Source: Bdellovibrio bacteriovorus (GTDB lineage Bacteria; Bdellovibrionota; Bdellovibrionia; Bdellovibrionales; Bdellovibrionaceae). From it: DNA of 64,000 nucleotides. The notes under the pieces were generated by a model. That model was not told where the DNA came from. It saw nothing but the letters and a program-made list of their open reading frames with translations, and did no database searches. Every line of letters begins with the position of its first letter. Within the stretch, counting starts at the first letter, position 1. The stretch lies in the NCBI RefSeq assembly GCF_001592755.1, contig NZ_LUKF01000019.1:186001-250000 (forward strand), in the 5' to 3' direction. Position numbers and translations under genes: made by a program. Shown here piece by piece: positions 35,887 through 46,163 of the stretch.

Positions 35887-36447
35887 TTAAACCGGAATCA
35901 CTTCGATTTCGGAATTGAATTGATCACGAAGAATTCCTTCGATCGCCATCAAAGTTCCTGATGTAGCACTTGGGCAAGTTCCGCAAGCCCCTTGATAAAA
36001 CACGTAAAGCTTATTGTCTTCGTATTTCACCACATCCAAGTCACCGCCATCGCCTTGCAAACCAGGACGAACCGTTTCATCCAAAATTTCTTCAATGCGC
36101 TGAACTTCCGGAGGAAGACTTGCACGACGCAATTTCTTTTCATCCATTTGCGTCTGATTAGGATTGTGCACGGGCATGCGCGTTTGGATCACAGCGCATA
36201 CATTCTTTTGAATTTCTTCGGGATCCGCATCGAAGTTGTGCGTGATCGTGATCACATTCTGAAAGAAGTGAACCTGACGAACACCTTCGACTTGAAATAA
36301 GGCGGAAGCCAGCAAGCTTTGATCAGCTTCTTTGGCATCAGCGTAAGTGGCTTTGCCTTCATTCAATACAGGGCGATCCAATACAAATTTCCAAGCATTG
36401 GGATTTGGAGTCGCTTGAATACGGATGAGTACATCTTGGCTGCTCAT
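35887..36447 (-). CDS. nfu: NfuA/NifU-type iron-sulfur scaffold or carrier protein
   Basis: The 186-residue product has an Nfu N-terminal domain (IRIQATPNPNAWKFVLDRPVLNEG, GVRQVHFFQNVITITHN) and a NifU-like C-terminal domain with the cluster-binding pair CGTC (C155, C158) in YQGACGTCPSATSGTLMAIEGIL. Such proteins carry a [4Fe-4S] cluster between subunits and pass it to target enzymes. It overlaps the sufS stop by four bases and ends the SUF operon. Its stop is five bases from the convergent gene. Confidence 0.93.
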   Translation of the reverse strand: MSSQDVLIRIQATPNPNAWKFVLDRPVLNEGKATYADAKEADQSLLASALFQVEGVRQVHFFQNVITITHNFDADPEEIQKNVCAVIQTRMPVHNPNQTQMDEKKLRRASLPPEVQRIEEILDETVRPGLQGDGGDLDVVKYEDNKLYVFYQGACGTCPSATSGTLMAIEGILRDQFNSEIEVIPV

Positions 36448-37673
36448 AACAACATCTCCCGGGCTTTCGCCACGGCTTTTACTAAAGCGTCTATATCTTG
36501 ACGATTATTATACACGGAAAAAGAAGCGCGCACTGTCCCAGGCACACCCAGTCTAGTCATTAAAGGCTGAGTGCAATGGTGACCCGCGCGAACGGCAACA
36601 CCTTCCTGATCTAGGATTTGTCCTACGTCAGAATGGTGAGCTCCTTTAATATTAAAGGAAAGAATAGGACCTTTGTTTTCAGAAGTTCCGAAGATTTTCA
36701 CATCTGGAATCGCTGACAACTTTTCAGTCGCATACTTTAAAAGATCCATTTCATAGCTGTGGATTTTATCTAGTCCAATGCGGTTGACGAAATCAATCGC
36801 CGCATGCAATCCGACCGCGCCTTCAATATGTGGCGTTCCGGCTTCAAAACGGAAAGGCACATCGTTGTAAGTCGTCTTTTCAACAGTGACTTTAGCAATC
36901 ATACTGCCGCCACCCTGATACGGAGACATTCCATCTAGAATTTCTTTTTTTCCGTAAACTACACCCATACCGAAAGGTCCGAAAACCTTATGAGCCGAAA
37001 ATACAAAGAAATCACAATCGATGTCCTGCACATCCACTTTGGCCTGAGAAACAACTTGGGCACCATCAATAAGAACTTTTGCGCCCACTTCATGAGCAAG
37101 CTTCGTCAAAAGTTTCATATCATTGTTCGTGCCTAAAACATTCGAGCAGCCCGTGAAAGCCACCATTTTTGTTTTAGAAGAAAGTTTCTTTTTGAAATCT
37201 TCAATATTCAGTTCGCCATTATCTAAAATGTCTGCCGCCAGCACTTTCGCGCCGACTTTTTCGGCGACCATTTGCCAAGGAACGATATTCCCGTGATGTT
37301 CCATCACCGTAATTAGGATTTCGTCGCCGGCTTTTAGATTCATCATCGCCCACGAGTGAGCAACAAGGTTCACACCCTCAGTGGTGCCGCGAACAAAAAC
37401 GATCTCTTCCGACATACGCGCGTTTAAGAATTGAGCCACGCTATTACGAGCCGACTCAAAGGCTTGAGTGGCAACATCACCTAAGTAATGCGCACCACGA
37501 TGCACGTTGGAAGTTTCAAATGAATAAAAATGAGTAATACGATCAATCACCGACTTCGGCTTCAACGTTGTTGCGCCGCTATCCAAATAAATCAAATTCT
37601 TCCCATGCACCTTTTGTGTCAGTGCGGGGAATTCATTTCTTACTGAGGTGAAGATCTGTTCTAGTTGACTCAT
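36444..37673 (-). CDS. sufS: Cysteine desulfurase SufS
   Basis: The 409-residue product is a class V PLP enzyme. The PLP lysine is in DCDFFVFSAHKVFGPFG and the persulfide cysteine in VAVRAGHHCTQPLM near residue 363, with the group II (SufS) spacing. It takes sulfur from cysteine for cluster assembly on SufBCD. SufS normally needs SufE or SufU as sulfur acceptor, and neither is encoded in this operon. It starts three bases after sufD. Confidence 0.96.
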   Translation of the reverse strand: MSQLEQIFTSVRNEFPALTQKVHGKNLIYLDSGATTLKPKSVIDRITHFYSFETSNVHRGAHYLGDVATQAFESARNSVAQFLNARMSEEIVFVRGTTEGVNLVAHSWAMMNLKAGDEILITVMEHHGNIVPWQMVAEKVGAKVLAADILDNGELNIEDFKKKLSSKTKMVAFTGCSNVLGTNNDMKLLTKLAHEVGAKVLIDGAQVVSQAKVDVQDIDCDFFVFSAHKVFGPFGMGVVYGKKEILDGMSPYQGGGSMIAKVTVEKTTYNDVPFRFEAGTPHIEGAVGLHAAIDFVNRIGLDKIHSYEMDLLKYATEKLSAIPDVKIFGTSENKGPILSFNIKGAHHSDVGQILDQEGVAVRAGHHCTQPLMTRLGVPGTVRASFSVYNNRQDIDALVKAVAKAREMLL

Positions 37674-37676
37674 TTC

Positions 37677-38933
37677 CTATCCAATTACATGAAGACGCGT
37701 GAACGCTTCATCCAAATGACGAGTCAGCCATTTTTGAATGCTGTCGTCAGAAATTTTATAAATAACTTCAGAAAGAAAACCGTAGCTTAGCATCGGAATG
37801 GCTTTTGACTTGGGAATCGCACGTGATTGTAAATAGAAAAGCTCTTCGCGATTCAATTGACCCACCGTCGAACCGTGCGCTGCCTTTACGTCATCAGCAT
37901 AAACTTCTAAACCAGGCTTGCTATCCGCTTCAGCCTTAGAGCTTAAAAGCAAATTATTATTCAGCTGAGCTGAATCCGCTTTCTGCGCGCCTTTTTGGAT
38001 TAGAACTTTACCGCTAAATACAGAGCGGGATTCTCCATCCAAGATGCCTTTATAAAGCTGATTCGTGTGACATTCACCAACCTGATGGTTGATCAAAGAT
38101 GTGTTATCGACGTGTTGTTTGCCGCTGACGGCGTAAACACCCAAGATCTCTGTTGAAGAGCCTTGGCCCGTTAAAGTCACATCTAAAGAGTGACGAGACA
38201 ACATCGCACCCGTCGCAAAAGCCAAGCTTTCCACATTCGCGTTCTTTTCAACTGTAAGACGAGTGCGACCGATATTCACCGCCGACTCCCCTTCACCTTG
38301 AACACGCACGTAAACGACCTTCGCACTTTCACCTACGTGAAGATCCATTACAGAGTTCACGAAATAAGAAGTGGCTGGCCCGTAGTAGCTTTCTAAAATC
38401 TTAACAGAGGAACGCGCGCCGATGTTTACTGAAATACGCGGATTCACCATCAAAGGGCTGCCACCTTCCGTAGAAGTGAAAAACACGAAATTCACAGGTT
38501 TTTCCACAGAGGTTTCTTTCGCGAGCGAAAGAACAAACGGCTTCGAAAGATAAGCGCCGTTCAGAGCATCAAAAGTATCATCGAATTGAGTCGGATACTC
38601 TGAAAGCTCGCGCAAAGAAAAGCCCATCGGCAATTCTTCAGATAAAGTTTTATTCAAGACACCGTTAAAGAAAACGATGTTGATAAATTCTGGATTCAAA
38701 TACTTTTTGATCGTCACCACGGTGTCGTGGCTAGGTTCAAAAGGATTTACGGCACTTGGAGTGTATTCCGTCTCTCCCAGAACTTTTACGCTAGTATAAT
38801 GCCACTCTTCATCTTTGCGGGTCGGAAGACCCTTGCGAGAAGCATAGTCAAACCCTGCCTGACGGAAAGAAGCCAAAGCTCCTTCTGCCGGTTGTGTTTG
38901 ACTGAATTTTTCATAGGTTGAAAGCAAATTCAT
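37677..38933 (-). CDS. sufD: Fe-S cluster assembly protein SufD
   Basis: The 418-residue product has the SufB/D core beta-helix: LYKGILDGESRSVFSGKVLIQKGAQKADSAQLNNNLLLS, then DDVKAAHGSTVGQLNREELFYLQSRAIP. The His in KAAHGSTVG is the conserved SufD residue at the SufB-SufD interface. It forms SufBC2D, which builds the cluster. It sits 21 bases after sufC. The N-terminal part (EEWHYTSVKVL) is also typical. Confidence 0.95.
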   Translation of the reverse strand: MNLLSTYEKFSQTQPAEGALASFRQAGFDYASRKGLPTRKDEEWHYTSVKVLGETEYTPSAVNPFEPSHDTVVTIKKYLNPEFINIVFFNGVLNKTLSEELPMGFSLRELSEYPTQFDDTFDALNGAYLSKPFVLSLAKETSVEKPVNFVFFTSTEGGSPLMVNPRISVNIGARSSVKILESYYGPATSYFVNSVMDLHVGESAKVVYVRVQGEGESAVNIGRTRLTVEKNANVESLAFATGAMLSRHSLDVTLTGQGSSTEILGVYAVSGKQHVDNTSLINHQVGECHTNQLYKGILDGESRSVFSGKVLIQKGAQKADSAQLNNNLLLSSKAEADSKPGLEVYADDVKAAHGSTVGQLNREELFYLQSRAIPKSKAIPMLSYGFLSEVIYKISDDSIQKWLTRHLDEAFTRLHVIG

Positions 38934-38954
38934 TTCTTCACCTCGACGGCTGAC

Positions 38955-39704
38955 TTACGTCAACCAGTCATACCCTTTGTCTTCAAGTTTCAAGGCCAAA
39001 GAGCTGTCGCCAGTTTCAACGATCTTTCCACCCAACAAAACGTGAACGTAGTCAGGCTTGATATAATCAAGAAGTCTTTGGTAGTGAGTGACCATAACGA
39101 TCGCGTTGTCTTTACGACGAAGCTTGTTCACACCTTCAGAAACAATGCGAAGAGCATCGATATCAAGACCTGAATCTGTCTCGTCAAGAAGAGCTAAGCG
39201 CGGAGATAAAACCGCCATTTGCAGAATTTCATTCTTCTTTTTTTCACCGCCAGAAAAACCTGTGTTCACCGGACGATCCAAGTACTCTGGCTTCATGCCG
39301 ACAAGTTTTAATTTCTGAACGAGGAATTCACGGAACTCCCCTTCAGGCATGGGTTCAGAACCTTGGTGTTGCAAGATCGAGTTAAAAGACGTGTGCAAGA
39401 ATGTGAAGTTAGATACGCCCGGAACTTCGATAGGATACTGGAACGCCAAGAAAATGCCTTCTTTCGCTCTTTCATCCGGCTCAAGCTCTAAAAGATTTTT
39501 CATTTGGAAGTTCACTTCGTATTTTACTTCGCCACCAGTCACTTCGTAAGCAGGATGACCCGCAAGAACTTTAGACAAAGTCGATTTACCAGAACCGTTG
39601 GGTCCCATGATCGCATGGACTTCACCTGGCTTGATTGTCAGGTTCAAACCTTTAAGAATTTCTTTTTCTTCAACACGTGCATGGAGGTTTTTAATTTCTA
39701 ACAT
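38955..39704 (-). CDS. sufC: Fe-S assembly ATPase SufC
   Basis: The 249-residue ABC ATPase has Walker A GPNGSGKST, the Q-loop in FLAFQYPIEVPGV, signature FSGGEKKKNEI, Walker B RLALLDETDSGLDIDAL and the switch His in VMVTHYQRLL. The DETDSGLD form is characteristic of SufC. It binds SufB and SufD and drives shape changes during cluster assembly. Confidence 0.97.
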   Translation of the reverse strand: MLEIKNLHARVEEKEILKGLNLTIKPGEVHAIMGPNGSGKSTLSKVLAGHPAYEVTGGEVKYEVNFQMKNLLELEPDERAKEGIFLAFQYPIEVPGVSNFTFLHTSFNSILQHQGSEPMPEGEFREFLVQKLKLVGMKPEYLDRPVNTGFSGGEKKKNEILQMAVLSPRLALLDETDSGLDIDALRIVSEGVNKLRRKDNAIVMVTHYQRLLDYIKPDYVHVLLGGKIVETGDSSLALKLEDKGYDWLT

Positions 39705-39728
39705 AACTCTTACCTTTACGTCGCGGGA

Positions 39729-41180
39729 TTAACCCACGCTGTTTTCCAATTTCATTTCAATCAACTTCACGGCTTCTACGGCAAATTCTAGAGGTAATTC
39801 TTTAAAGACCTCTTTACAGAAACCGTTAACGAGCATCGAAATTGTTTTTTCCATGTCCAAACCACGAGATTGCAAATAGAAGATCTGATCTTCACTGATA
39901 CGTGAAGTCGTCGCTTCGTGCTCAATCATGGCAGACTTATTTTTCACTTCAATATATGGATAAGTACTAGCACTGCACTTATCACCCACAAGCATCGAAT
40001 CACACTGAGAATAATTTCGTGCGTTTTCTGCTGAAGGCATGATTTTTACTTGGCCACGGTAAGCATTTGAAGACTTATCCGTTGAAATACCTTTTGAGAT
40101 GATTGTGCTCTTTGTGTTCTTACCGATGTGGATCATCTTCGTGCCGGTATCGGCCTGCATCAGATCATGAGTCAAAGCCACAGAATAGAAAGCGCCTTCA
40201 GAATAATCGCCTTGTAAAATACAAGAAGGATATTTCCAAGTGATCGCAGAGCCTGACTCTACTTGTGTCCAAGAAATTTTTGAACGCTTGCCGGCCGCTT
40301 TTCCACGCTTCGTTACGAAGTTGTAGATACCACCGCGACCTTCTTTATCACCCGTGTACCAGTTTTGAACTGTCGAGTACTTGATCTCTGCATCATCCAA
40401 AGCTACCAATTCAACAACAGCGGCATGTAATTGATTTTCGTCACGTTGAGGCGCTGTACAGCCCTCAAGATAATTCACGTAACCACCTTCATCACAAACC
40501 AACAGAGTTCTTTCAAACTGACCTGTGTCCTTCGCATTGATACGGAAGTAAGTGGAAAGATCAATCGGACAACGAACACCTTTAGGGATGTAGCAGAAAG
40601 AACCATCTGTAAAGACAGCGGCATTCAAAGCCGCATAGTAGTTGTCAGTGTAAGGAACAACCGAACCCAGATATTTTTTAACAAGTTCTGGATGCTTTTG
40701 CACAGCTTCAGAAATAGAGCAGAAAATAACTCCCGCTTTCTCCAAAACTTCTGTGTGTGTCGTGCCGACAGAGACGGAGTCAAAAACCACGTCAACGGCA
40801 ATACCAGAAATACGTTTCTGTTCAGATAAAGGGATGCCTAGCTTTTCAAATGTCTTGATCAGCTCGGGATCTAAATCATCCAAAGATTTTGGTTTATCAG
40901 CTTCCGCCTGTTTTTTGGGAGCGGAATAGTAACGAATATCCTGGAAATCAATCTTCGGATAAGAAACATGCGCCCATGTTGGCTCTACCATTGTTAGCCA
41001 ATGACGATAAGCCTTCAGACGATATTCTAACATCCATTCAGGTTCATTTTTCTTTTGCGAGATCAAACGAATGATGTCTTCGTTCAAACCTTTTTGAACG
41101 TCGTCGGTTTCGATATCTGTCGTAAAACCGTATTTGTATTCGTAAGACTCAAGAGGGTTGTTGGAGGATTTATTGTCCAT
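39729..41180 (-). CDS. sufB: Fe-S cluster assembly protein SufB
   Basis: From the ATG at 41180 the product has 483 residues and matches SufB throughout: [56 protein letters not shown] and [23 protein letters not shown]. The Cys in LEGCTAP and in NYSQCDSML are among conserved SufB cysteines. It is the scaffold on which the cluster forms. The ATG at 41180 follows GCGGAGG and lies inside the regulator's end (11-base overlap), so a longer form starting at 41231 is rejected. Confidence 0.97.
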   Translation of the reverse strand: MDNKSSNNPLESYEYKYGFTTDIETDDVQKGLNEDIIRLISQKKNEPEWMLEYRLKAYRHWLTMVEPTWAHVSYPKIDFQDIRYYSAPKKQAEADKPKSLDDLDPELIKTFEKLGIPLSEQKRISGIAVDVVFDSVSVGTTHTEVLEKAGVIFCSISEAVQKHPELVKKYLGSVVPYTDNYYAALNAAVFTDGSFCYIPKGVRCPIDLSTYFRINAKDTGQFERTLLVCDEGGYVNYLEGCTAPQRDENQLHAAVVELVALDDAEIKYSTVQNWYTGDKEGRGGIYNFVTKRGKAAGKRSKISWTQVESGSAITWKYPSCILQGDYSEGAFYSVALTHDLMQADTGTKMIHIGKNTKSTIISKGISTDKSSNAYRGQVKIMPSAENARNYSQCDSMLVGDKCSASTYPYIEVKNKSAMIEHEATTSRISEDQIFYLQSRGLDMEKTISMLVNGFCKEVFKELPLEFAVEAVKLIEMKLENSVG

Positions 41181-41625
41181 GAGCCTCAGCCTCCGCTGAC
41201 TTTTTGCCAGCCAATGATGATTTATCCACAAGCAGCTCTTTCAAACTCAGGCTTCGATAGAATTCCGTGAGACGATGATTAAGTTGAGTGATGGGTGAAA
41301 CAATGTTGCAAGTTCCTTGAATTTCACAAGGAGCCTCTTTATGAAGGCACTTCACCAAAGCCGTTGGGCCTTCGATGATTTCCACAAGATCGTGGATAGA
41401 AACTTTAGAAAGATCCTTCGTGATTTGGTAACCACCGTTAGCACCATATTCGGCGCGAAGAATTCCTTTTTGTGCCATTTGTTGCATAACTCGAGCTGTC
41501 GCATCAAAAGGCGTATTAAAAGAATCGGAAACTTCTTTCGCGGACGTCAATTCGCCAGGAATCTTTTTACTCATGTGCTTTAAAGCCATGAGGGCGTATT
41601 CGAGTTTGCGGTTGATCTTGTTCAT
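41170..41625 (-). CDS. Rrf2/IscR-type regulator of the SUF operon
   Basis: The 151-residue product has the Rrf2 winged helix ([48 protein letters not shown]) and three cysteines, C93, C100 and C106, in [16 protein letters not shown]. That is close to the IscR pattern that binds a [2Fe-2S] cluster, with one more residue in the first gap. It should sense cluster status and control the operon it heads. The gene overlaps sufB by 11 bases. An inverted repeat at 41733-41759, about 110 bases upstream, is a candidate operator. Confidence 0.9.
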   Translation of the reverse strand: MNKINRKLEYALMALKHMSKKIPGELTSAKEVSDSFNTPFDATARVMQQMAQKGILRAEYGANGGYQITKDLSKVSIHDLVEIIEGPTALVKCLHKEAPCEIQGTCNIVSPITQLNHRLTEFYRSLSLKELLVDKSSLAGKKSAEAEAHGQ

Positions 41626-41732
41626 GATTCGTTCTCTGCTCTTTTTGAGCTGCTTTCAGTGGGCATCTAAATGTGCGTCCACAGTAGGGCTATGACCCCG
41701 TTTCTAAACGAAAGTGAAATGAAAAACAAGGG

Positions 41733-41759
41733 TAAATACGCCTAATTTTAACGTATTTA
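41733..41759. promoter_or_regulatory. Inverted repeat upstream of the SUF operon
   Basis: TAAATACG and CGTATTTA form perfect 8-base arms around an 11-base AT-rich centre. The site lies between the divergent SUF regulator gene and the GDPD-like gene, and could be the operator of the Rrf2 protein. It does not closely match published E. coli IscR sites. Confidence 0.45.
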
Positions 41760-41838
41760 AGACTGTGACAGAAAAGAATCACAGAGTTTTGGAAAAATTT
41801 GCTGATTTCAATGCCTTAGGGTGCTATACGAAGGTCCT

Positions 41839-42705
41839 ATGAGAATCTTTTTCATTACCATTTGCAGCCTTGCCGTCGTCGGTATTCTTATTTTGTCCGC
41901 CCGTATTTGGGGCCTGGGCCAACACTACAAAGCTTACGAGCACGCTTTCTTTTCGGGCCCGGCACCCTTGATTATCGTAAAAGCGGACACTCTAGAAAAA
42001 GCCCAAGAGGCGATCAAGACCAAGTCCGACGTCGTTCTTTGGTTGGATGTGCGCTTTTCTCGCGAAAAGACGCCTTTTATTTTGCCCGCTTCTCGAGATG
42101 TTGAATTCCTAGATGTGAAACGCAAGCTGCAAGAGGAAAATCCCTCTACGCCCATCATGATTGGTGGAAAGCTGAATGAATATCCATGGGAACAAATCAA
42201 CGAGTTTTATAAAAACACTCCCGCGCTGAAGGAATACTACGAACAGTTTCCGCAAACTCGCTTCATCCTCAATGTCGTTGATAACGTGGCTGATGCGCAC
42301 ACAACGCTTGTGACCACGATCCAAGATTCAAAACCCAACGAGCGCACTCTTATTCAAAGCGATGCTTTGATCATTATGAAGACGATCAAAGAGATCAAGC
42401 CAGAGTGGGTGTATGGAACAAGCACTCCAGATCTTATGCGCATGCTGACATTTGATTCGATGTGGATTCTGCCATCGACGCAATTTGCTGGAGATGTTTT
42501 CATCGCACCATTTACATTGATGAAACGCCCCGCATTCAACGACAACATCATTGAAGAAATGCGTCGACGCAAAAAAAGAATTTTCTTGGGTCCTATTCAA
42601 AGTGAATCTCAATTTGCTGAAGCGAGTCGCTACAAAGCAGATGGTTTGATCACGGACAATTTATCACAATTACTTCATCTTCTCGGCCAAGGTCCTGCTC
42701 AATAG
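41839..42705 (+). CDS. GDPD-like membrane-anchored protein with degenerate active site
   Basis: From the ATG at 41839 (AAGG before it) the product has 288 residues: a membrane anchor (about 3-22) and a domain whose end, FNDNIIEEMRRRKKRIFLGPIQSESQFAEASRYKADGLITDNLSQLL, closely follows the last helices and strands of glycerophosphodiester phosphodiesterases. The catalytic residues are missing: the first HRG motif is absent, the ExD strand reads LWLDVRFSREKTPFILP with no acid-base His, and the later ExK strand reads LNVVDN. It is probably a non-catalytic TIM-barrel protein facing the periplasm. It lies upstream of the tol genes on the same strand. Confidence 0.7.
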   Translation: MRIFFITICSLAVVGILILSARIWGLGQHYKAYEHAFFSGPAPLIIVKADTLEKAQEAIKTKSDVVLWLDVRFSREKTPFILPASRDVEFLDVKRKLQEENPSTPIMIGGKLNEYPWEQINEFYKNTPALKEYYEQFPQTRFILNVVDNVADAHTTLVTTIQDSKPNERTLIQSDALIIMKTIKEIKPEWVYGTSTPDLMRMLTFDSMWILPSTQFAGDVFIAPFTLMKRPAFNDNIIEEMRRRKKRIFLGPIQSESQFAEASRYKADGLITDNLSQLLHLLGQGPAQ

Positions 42706-42706
42706 G

Positions 42707-42735
42707 TTGAACTCAGGACCATTTGGACATATCTT
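42707..42735 (+). promoter_or_regulatory. Possible sigma70-type promoter for the tol operon
   Basis: TTGAAC (42707-42712), a 17-base spacer and TATCTT (42730-42735) lie 42 bases before the tolQ ATG; four of six positions match consensus in each hexamer. Confidence 0.4.
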
Positions 42736-42777
42736 TTTACCTTAGGGATCGATGCGTCCCATATCGGAGGTCAAGAT

Positions 42778-43515
42778 ATGTCCGCTTTATTTGTTAACGT
42801 GGCTCAGGCCGCACCCTCTGTGTCAGTGAACACAAGCTCCATGGATGCAATTTTTCAAGCAAGCCCTGTCGTTCAATTGACCCTGTTAATCCTTATTCTT
42901 CTTTCGGTTTTCTGTTGGGCCATTGGTTTCACAAAATACCAAACGTTTAAAAAGATGAATAACTCGGACGAACTTTTCTTAAGCAAATTCTGGAAAGTGA
43001 ATTCCCTTGATACACTTTATGAAGATATCGACCAATATAATGATTCTTCAATCGCGCGTGTGTTTAAGGCGGCGTATCTTGAAATGAAAAAGATTTCTGA
43101 ATCTCCTCTTTTGGCAAAAACAGAAGGTGATAAACCGATTCTTTCTGGCATCGACAATCTTCAACGTGTCCTTAATAAAGCTTCTGAAAACGAAATTTCC
43201 AAATTGGAATCTCGTTTAACTGTTTTAGCGACGACGGGAAGTACAGGCCCTTTCATCGGTCTTTTCGGAACGGTATGGGGGATCATGGGCTCTTTCCATA
43301 AAATCGGTCAAACCGGAACAGCCAGCCTTGCGGTTGTAGCGCCGGGTATCTCGGAAGCATTGATTGCGACAGCGATCGGTCTTGCGGCGGCAATTCCAGC
43401 CGTTGTTTTGTATAACAATTTTATCTCTCGCATTCGCAAACAAGAAATCGCTCTGAACAACTTCAACGCGGACTTCTTGAACATTGTTAAACGCAACTTC
43501 TTCCAAGGAAACTAA
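42778..43515 (+). CDS. tolQ: Tol-Pal system proton-channel subunit TolQ
   Basis: The 245-residue product has three membrane segments (about 30-50, 150-172 and 190-212) and the MotA/TolQ/ExbB core: [29 protein letters not shown] and [24 protein letters not shown]. With TolR it forms the proton channel that powers TolA in envelope constriction. CGGAGG precedes the ATG. ExbB is the alternative, but the tolR-tolA-tolB order downstream decides for TolQ. Confidence 0.95.
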   Translation: MSALFVNVAQAAPSVSVNTSSMDAIFQASPVVQLTLLILILLSVFCWAIGFTKYQTFKKMNNSDELFLSKFWKVNSLDTLYEDIDQYNDSSIARVFKAAYLEMKKISESPLLAKTEGDKPILSGIDNLQRVLNKASENEISKLESRLTVLATTGSTGPFIGLFGTVWGIMGSFHKIGQTGTASLAVVAPGISEALIATAIGLAAAIPAVVLYNNFISRIRKQEIALNNFNADFLNIVKRNFFQGN

Positions 43516-43517
43516 TC

Positions 43518-43940
43518 GTGGGAATGGGTAATGGGGGCGGAAAATCAAAAAGCCGCGCAACATTAAGTGAGATCAACGTGACGCCTTTAGTGGACGTCAT
43601 GCTGGTACTTCTCATTATGTTCATGGTGACGACTCCGCTGATGCAACAAGGAATCGAAGTGGATCTTCCGAAGACCTCGTCCTCGGGAGTGGAGTTGAAC
43701 GAAGAGCCTTTTGTTTTGGTGATTGGACCGGACCAAAAGATGACAGTGGCAAAAACGAAAATTGCCATGAATGAGCTTCGTCCAAAATTAAAAGCTATTT
43801 TTGAAAATAAAAAGAACAAACAAGTTTATATCCAAGCAGACCGCAAAGTAGATTACGGCTTCGTCGCGGAAGCTATGGCGGAAGTGCGCGCTGCCGGGAT
43901 CTTTAACATCGGCCTTATCACGGTTCCAAAAGATCAGTGA
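43518..43940 (+). CDS. tolR: Tol-Pal system protein TolR
   Basis: The 140-residue product starts with a GTG two bases after tolQ, with AAGGAAAC as ribosome binding site. It has the TolR/ExbD form: INVTPLVDVMLVLLIMFMVTTPL contains the membrane helix with the proton-carrying Asp (PLVDVML), followed by a periplasmic domain ending with ADRKVDYGFVAEAMAEVRAAGIFNIGLIT. Confidence 0.95.
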   Translation: MGMGNGGGKSKSRATLSEINVTPLVDVMLVLLIMFMVTTPLMQQGIEVDLPKTSSSGVELNEEPFVLVIGPDQKMTVAKTKIAMNELRPKLKAIFENKKNKQVYIQADRKVDYGFVAEAMAEVRAAGIFNIGLITVPKDQ

Positions 43941-44770
43941 ACTATTTAGAAGAAGAAAAACAGCAAGACGATCAACTTTCTCGCGGCATAGGGATTTCTA
44001 TTGCTTTGCACGCGGCTATTATTTCAGTGTTCACACTGAAAGCTGTTTTCTTTACTCCCGAACCTATTGATTTTTCTCAAGCTGTCCGCGTGGACATGGT
44101 GGGACTTCCAGATAAAGTAGAACCAAAGACTTTGCCAGCTCCTGCGAAAGAAGAGGCGAAGGCCGCCTTGCCGGAAAAAAATCAGGCCGAGGAAAAAACT
44201 GTGGAAAAACCACCTGAAAAAGTGGTTGAAAAGAAAACTCCGCCGAAGCCAGAGCCCGCTAAACCTGTGGCTAAAAAAGAAGACGGCGTAAATCTTGAAA
44301 AAGTAAAATCGCAACAGCAAAGTGCGCTGGAAAAACTAAAAGCCATGGCGGCCTTAGATAAAATCAAGAATGATGTCGCTGAAGAAAAGCGCAAGGCCGC
44401 AGCCGGTGCGGGAAAATCGGATTCAGGCGCCCAGAAAATCAAAGGCAATGTGTTGTCACCGGGAACATCTTTAACCGGACTCACAAAACTTCAGCATGAT
44501 ACCTATGCCTCTGACTTAGATAAACACATCAAAAACCACTGGGCTCTTCCTGAGTGGTTAGCAAAGCGCGACTTCAAGGCACAAGCGGTTGTCTTTATTG
44601 ATTCGCGCGGAAACATCTTAGGCAGAAAAATTGTTAAAAGTAGCGGCAATCCCAGTTACGATGAAGCGGTATTGCAAACTATTGATAACTCGGCCCCCTT
44701 CCCGGCTCCGCCAGAGAAGTTTTTGGCCATCGTATCCGTAGATGGAATTATGATCGGATTCCCAGAATAG
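43937..44770 (+). CDS. tolA: TolA-like energy transducer with TonB-type C-terminal domain
   Basis: The 277-residue product starts at a GTG overlapping the tolR stop by four bases. It has one membrane segment (about 21-42), a long Lys/Glu/Pro/Ala-rich region (50-170, for example [20 protein letters not shown]) and a C-terminal domain ending [23 protein letters not shown] in the TonB/TolA style. It spans the periplasm and transmits TolQR energy to the outer membrane. The middle helix is shorter than in E. coli TolA (421 residues). Confidence 0.9.
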   Translation: MNYLEEEKQQDDQLSRGIGISIALHAAIISVFTLKAVFFTPEPIDFSQAVRVDMVGLPDKVEPKTLPAPAKEEAKAALPEKNQAEEKTVEKPPEKVVEKKTPPKPEPAKPVAKKEDGVNLEKVKSQQQSALEKLKAMAALDKIKNDVAEEKRKAAAGAGKSDSGAQKIKGNVLSPGTSLTGLTKLQHDTYASDLDKHIKNHWALPEWLAKRDFKAQAVVFIDSRGNILGRKIVKSSGNPSYDEAVLQTIDNSAPFPAPPEKFLAIVSVDGIMIGFPE

Positions 44771-44780
44771 GAGATCACAC

Positions 44781-46163
44781 ATGATGAAGCAGCTCTTAGC
44801 CTTGCTCCTTGTATTAGGCATTTGTCCTTTATTCGCTCAAGCTCAGTCGAGCGGGATCTATATTAAATTAGGTGAAGCTCGCACGAAAAAAAGTTTATTG
44901 GCCTTGCCCGCAATTCAATATTTTGGATCTCCTTCTGCTGGATCAAAAAATCAGTCCGTGGGTGTTGAAATTTTTAATACCATTACGAATGACCTGACCG
45001 TGTCTGCTTACTTCCAGTTCATCAGCCAAAGTGCTTTTCTTGAAGACACAAGCAAAACGGGATTGATGCCTGCGCCGGGATCTCCGAATGGATTTAAGTT
45101 TCAAAGCTGGTCCGCTATTGGCGCCGACTTCTTAATCCGTGCGGGATACTCAATCGTAGGTAACGAATTAACTTTAGAGACCTATCTTTACCACGTTCCA
45201 CGCGCGAACTTGATCGCCGGGAAGAAATATAAAGGCCCTGTTTCCAGCGCACGTCGTATTGCTCATACGTTCTCTAACGACGTTCTTAAAGCTTTAACTG
45301 GTAAAGAAGGTCCTTTCCTTTCAAAAGTAGTTGCCTCTTCGGATCGCGCCAACGCACAAACAAAAGAGATTTTTGTGATGGATTGGGATGGCGCAAATAT
45401 GGAACAAGTTTCCAGCCATCGCAGTATTTCAATTTCTCCGGCTTGGTCTCCTGATGGAAAGAAAATTGCTTATACGTCTTACGTAAAGCGTGTAGGTGCG
45501 AAATTTAGAAACGCGGATATGCTTTTGTTAGATTTAGGCACAGGCCGCCGTTCTTTAATTTCTTATCGCCAAGGTATTAACTCGGGCGCGGCGTTTTCAC
45601 CTGACAACCGTCACATCTATTTGACGATCTCTCAAGGAAACAGTCCTGATATTTACAAAATGACTTTAGATGGAACACTTGTTGGCAAAATCACCAATGG
45701 TCCTTCTGGCGCGATGAACGTAGAGCCGACTGTCTCTAACGATGGAAAGCTTTCTTTTTCTTCAGACCGTGCGGGTCGCCCGATGATCTATACAGCTAAT
45801 AGCGATGGTTCCGCGGTAAAACGTATTACTTTTGCGGGTGTCTTTAACTCTTCACCAAGCTGGTCTCCAGACGGTTCTAAAATCGCTTTTGCTGGACAGA
45901 GTGAAGACCACTTCGACATCTTCGTGATGAACGCAGACGGAACCGGAATGATCCGCCTGACTTCGGCGAAACGACCTAATGGCAAATGGGCTAGCAACGA
46001 AGATCCTTCGTTTTCTCCAGATGGCCGTTTTGTGATGTACACAAGCAACCGCACGGGAAAAAATCAGATCTATATTTCTACTGTGGACGGAACTGAAGAG
46101 CGTCGCGTGACGACAGATAACTACAACTACTACAAACCAAAGTGGTCTAAAAACATTGAGTAA
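44781..46163 (+). CDS. tolB: Tol-Pal system periplasmic beta-propeller protein TolB
   Basis: The 460-residue product has a signal peptide (cleavage near AQA-QS), the TolB N-terminal domain (about 25-170) and WD40-like propeller blades with repeated [32 protein letters not shown] and [13 protein letters not shown] motifs. TolB binds Pal and outer-membrane proteins in the periplasm. It is 10 bases after tolA with GGAG before the ATG. Pal, normally next, is not here; a glnE-like gene follows. Confidence 0.96.
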   Translation: MMKQLLALLLVLGICPLFAQAQSSGIYIKLGEARTKKSLLALPAIQYFGSPSAGSKNQSVGVEIFNTITNDLTVSAYFQFISQSAFLEDTSKTGLMPAPGSPNGFKFQSWSAIGADFLIRAGYSIVGNELTLETYLYHVPRANLIAGKKYKGPVSSARRIAHTFSNDVLKALTGKEGPFLSKVVASSDRANAQTKEIFVMDWDGANMEQVSSHRSISISPAWSPDGKKIAYTSYVKRVGAKFRNADMLLLDLGTGRRSLISYRQGINSGAAFSPDNRHIYLTISQGNSPDIYKMTLDGTLVGKITNGPSGAMNVEPTVSNDGKLSFSSDRAGRPMIYTANSDGSAVKRITFAGVFNSSPSWSPDGSKIAFAGQSEDHFDIFVMNADGTGMIRLTSAKRPNGKWASNEDPSFSPDGRFVMYTSNRTGKNQIYISTVDGTEERRVTTDNYNYYKPKWSKNIE

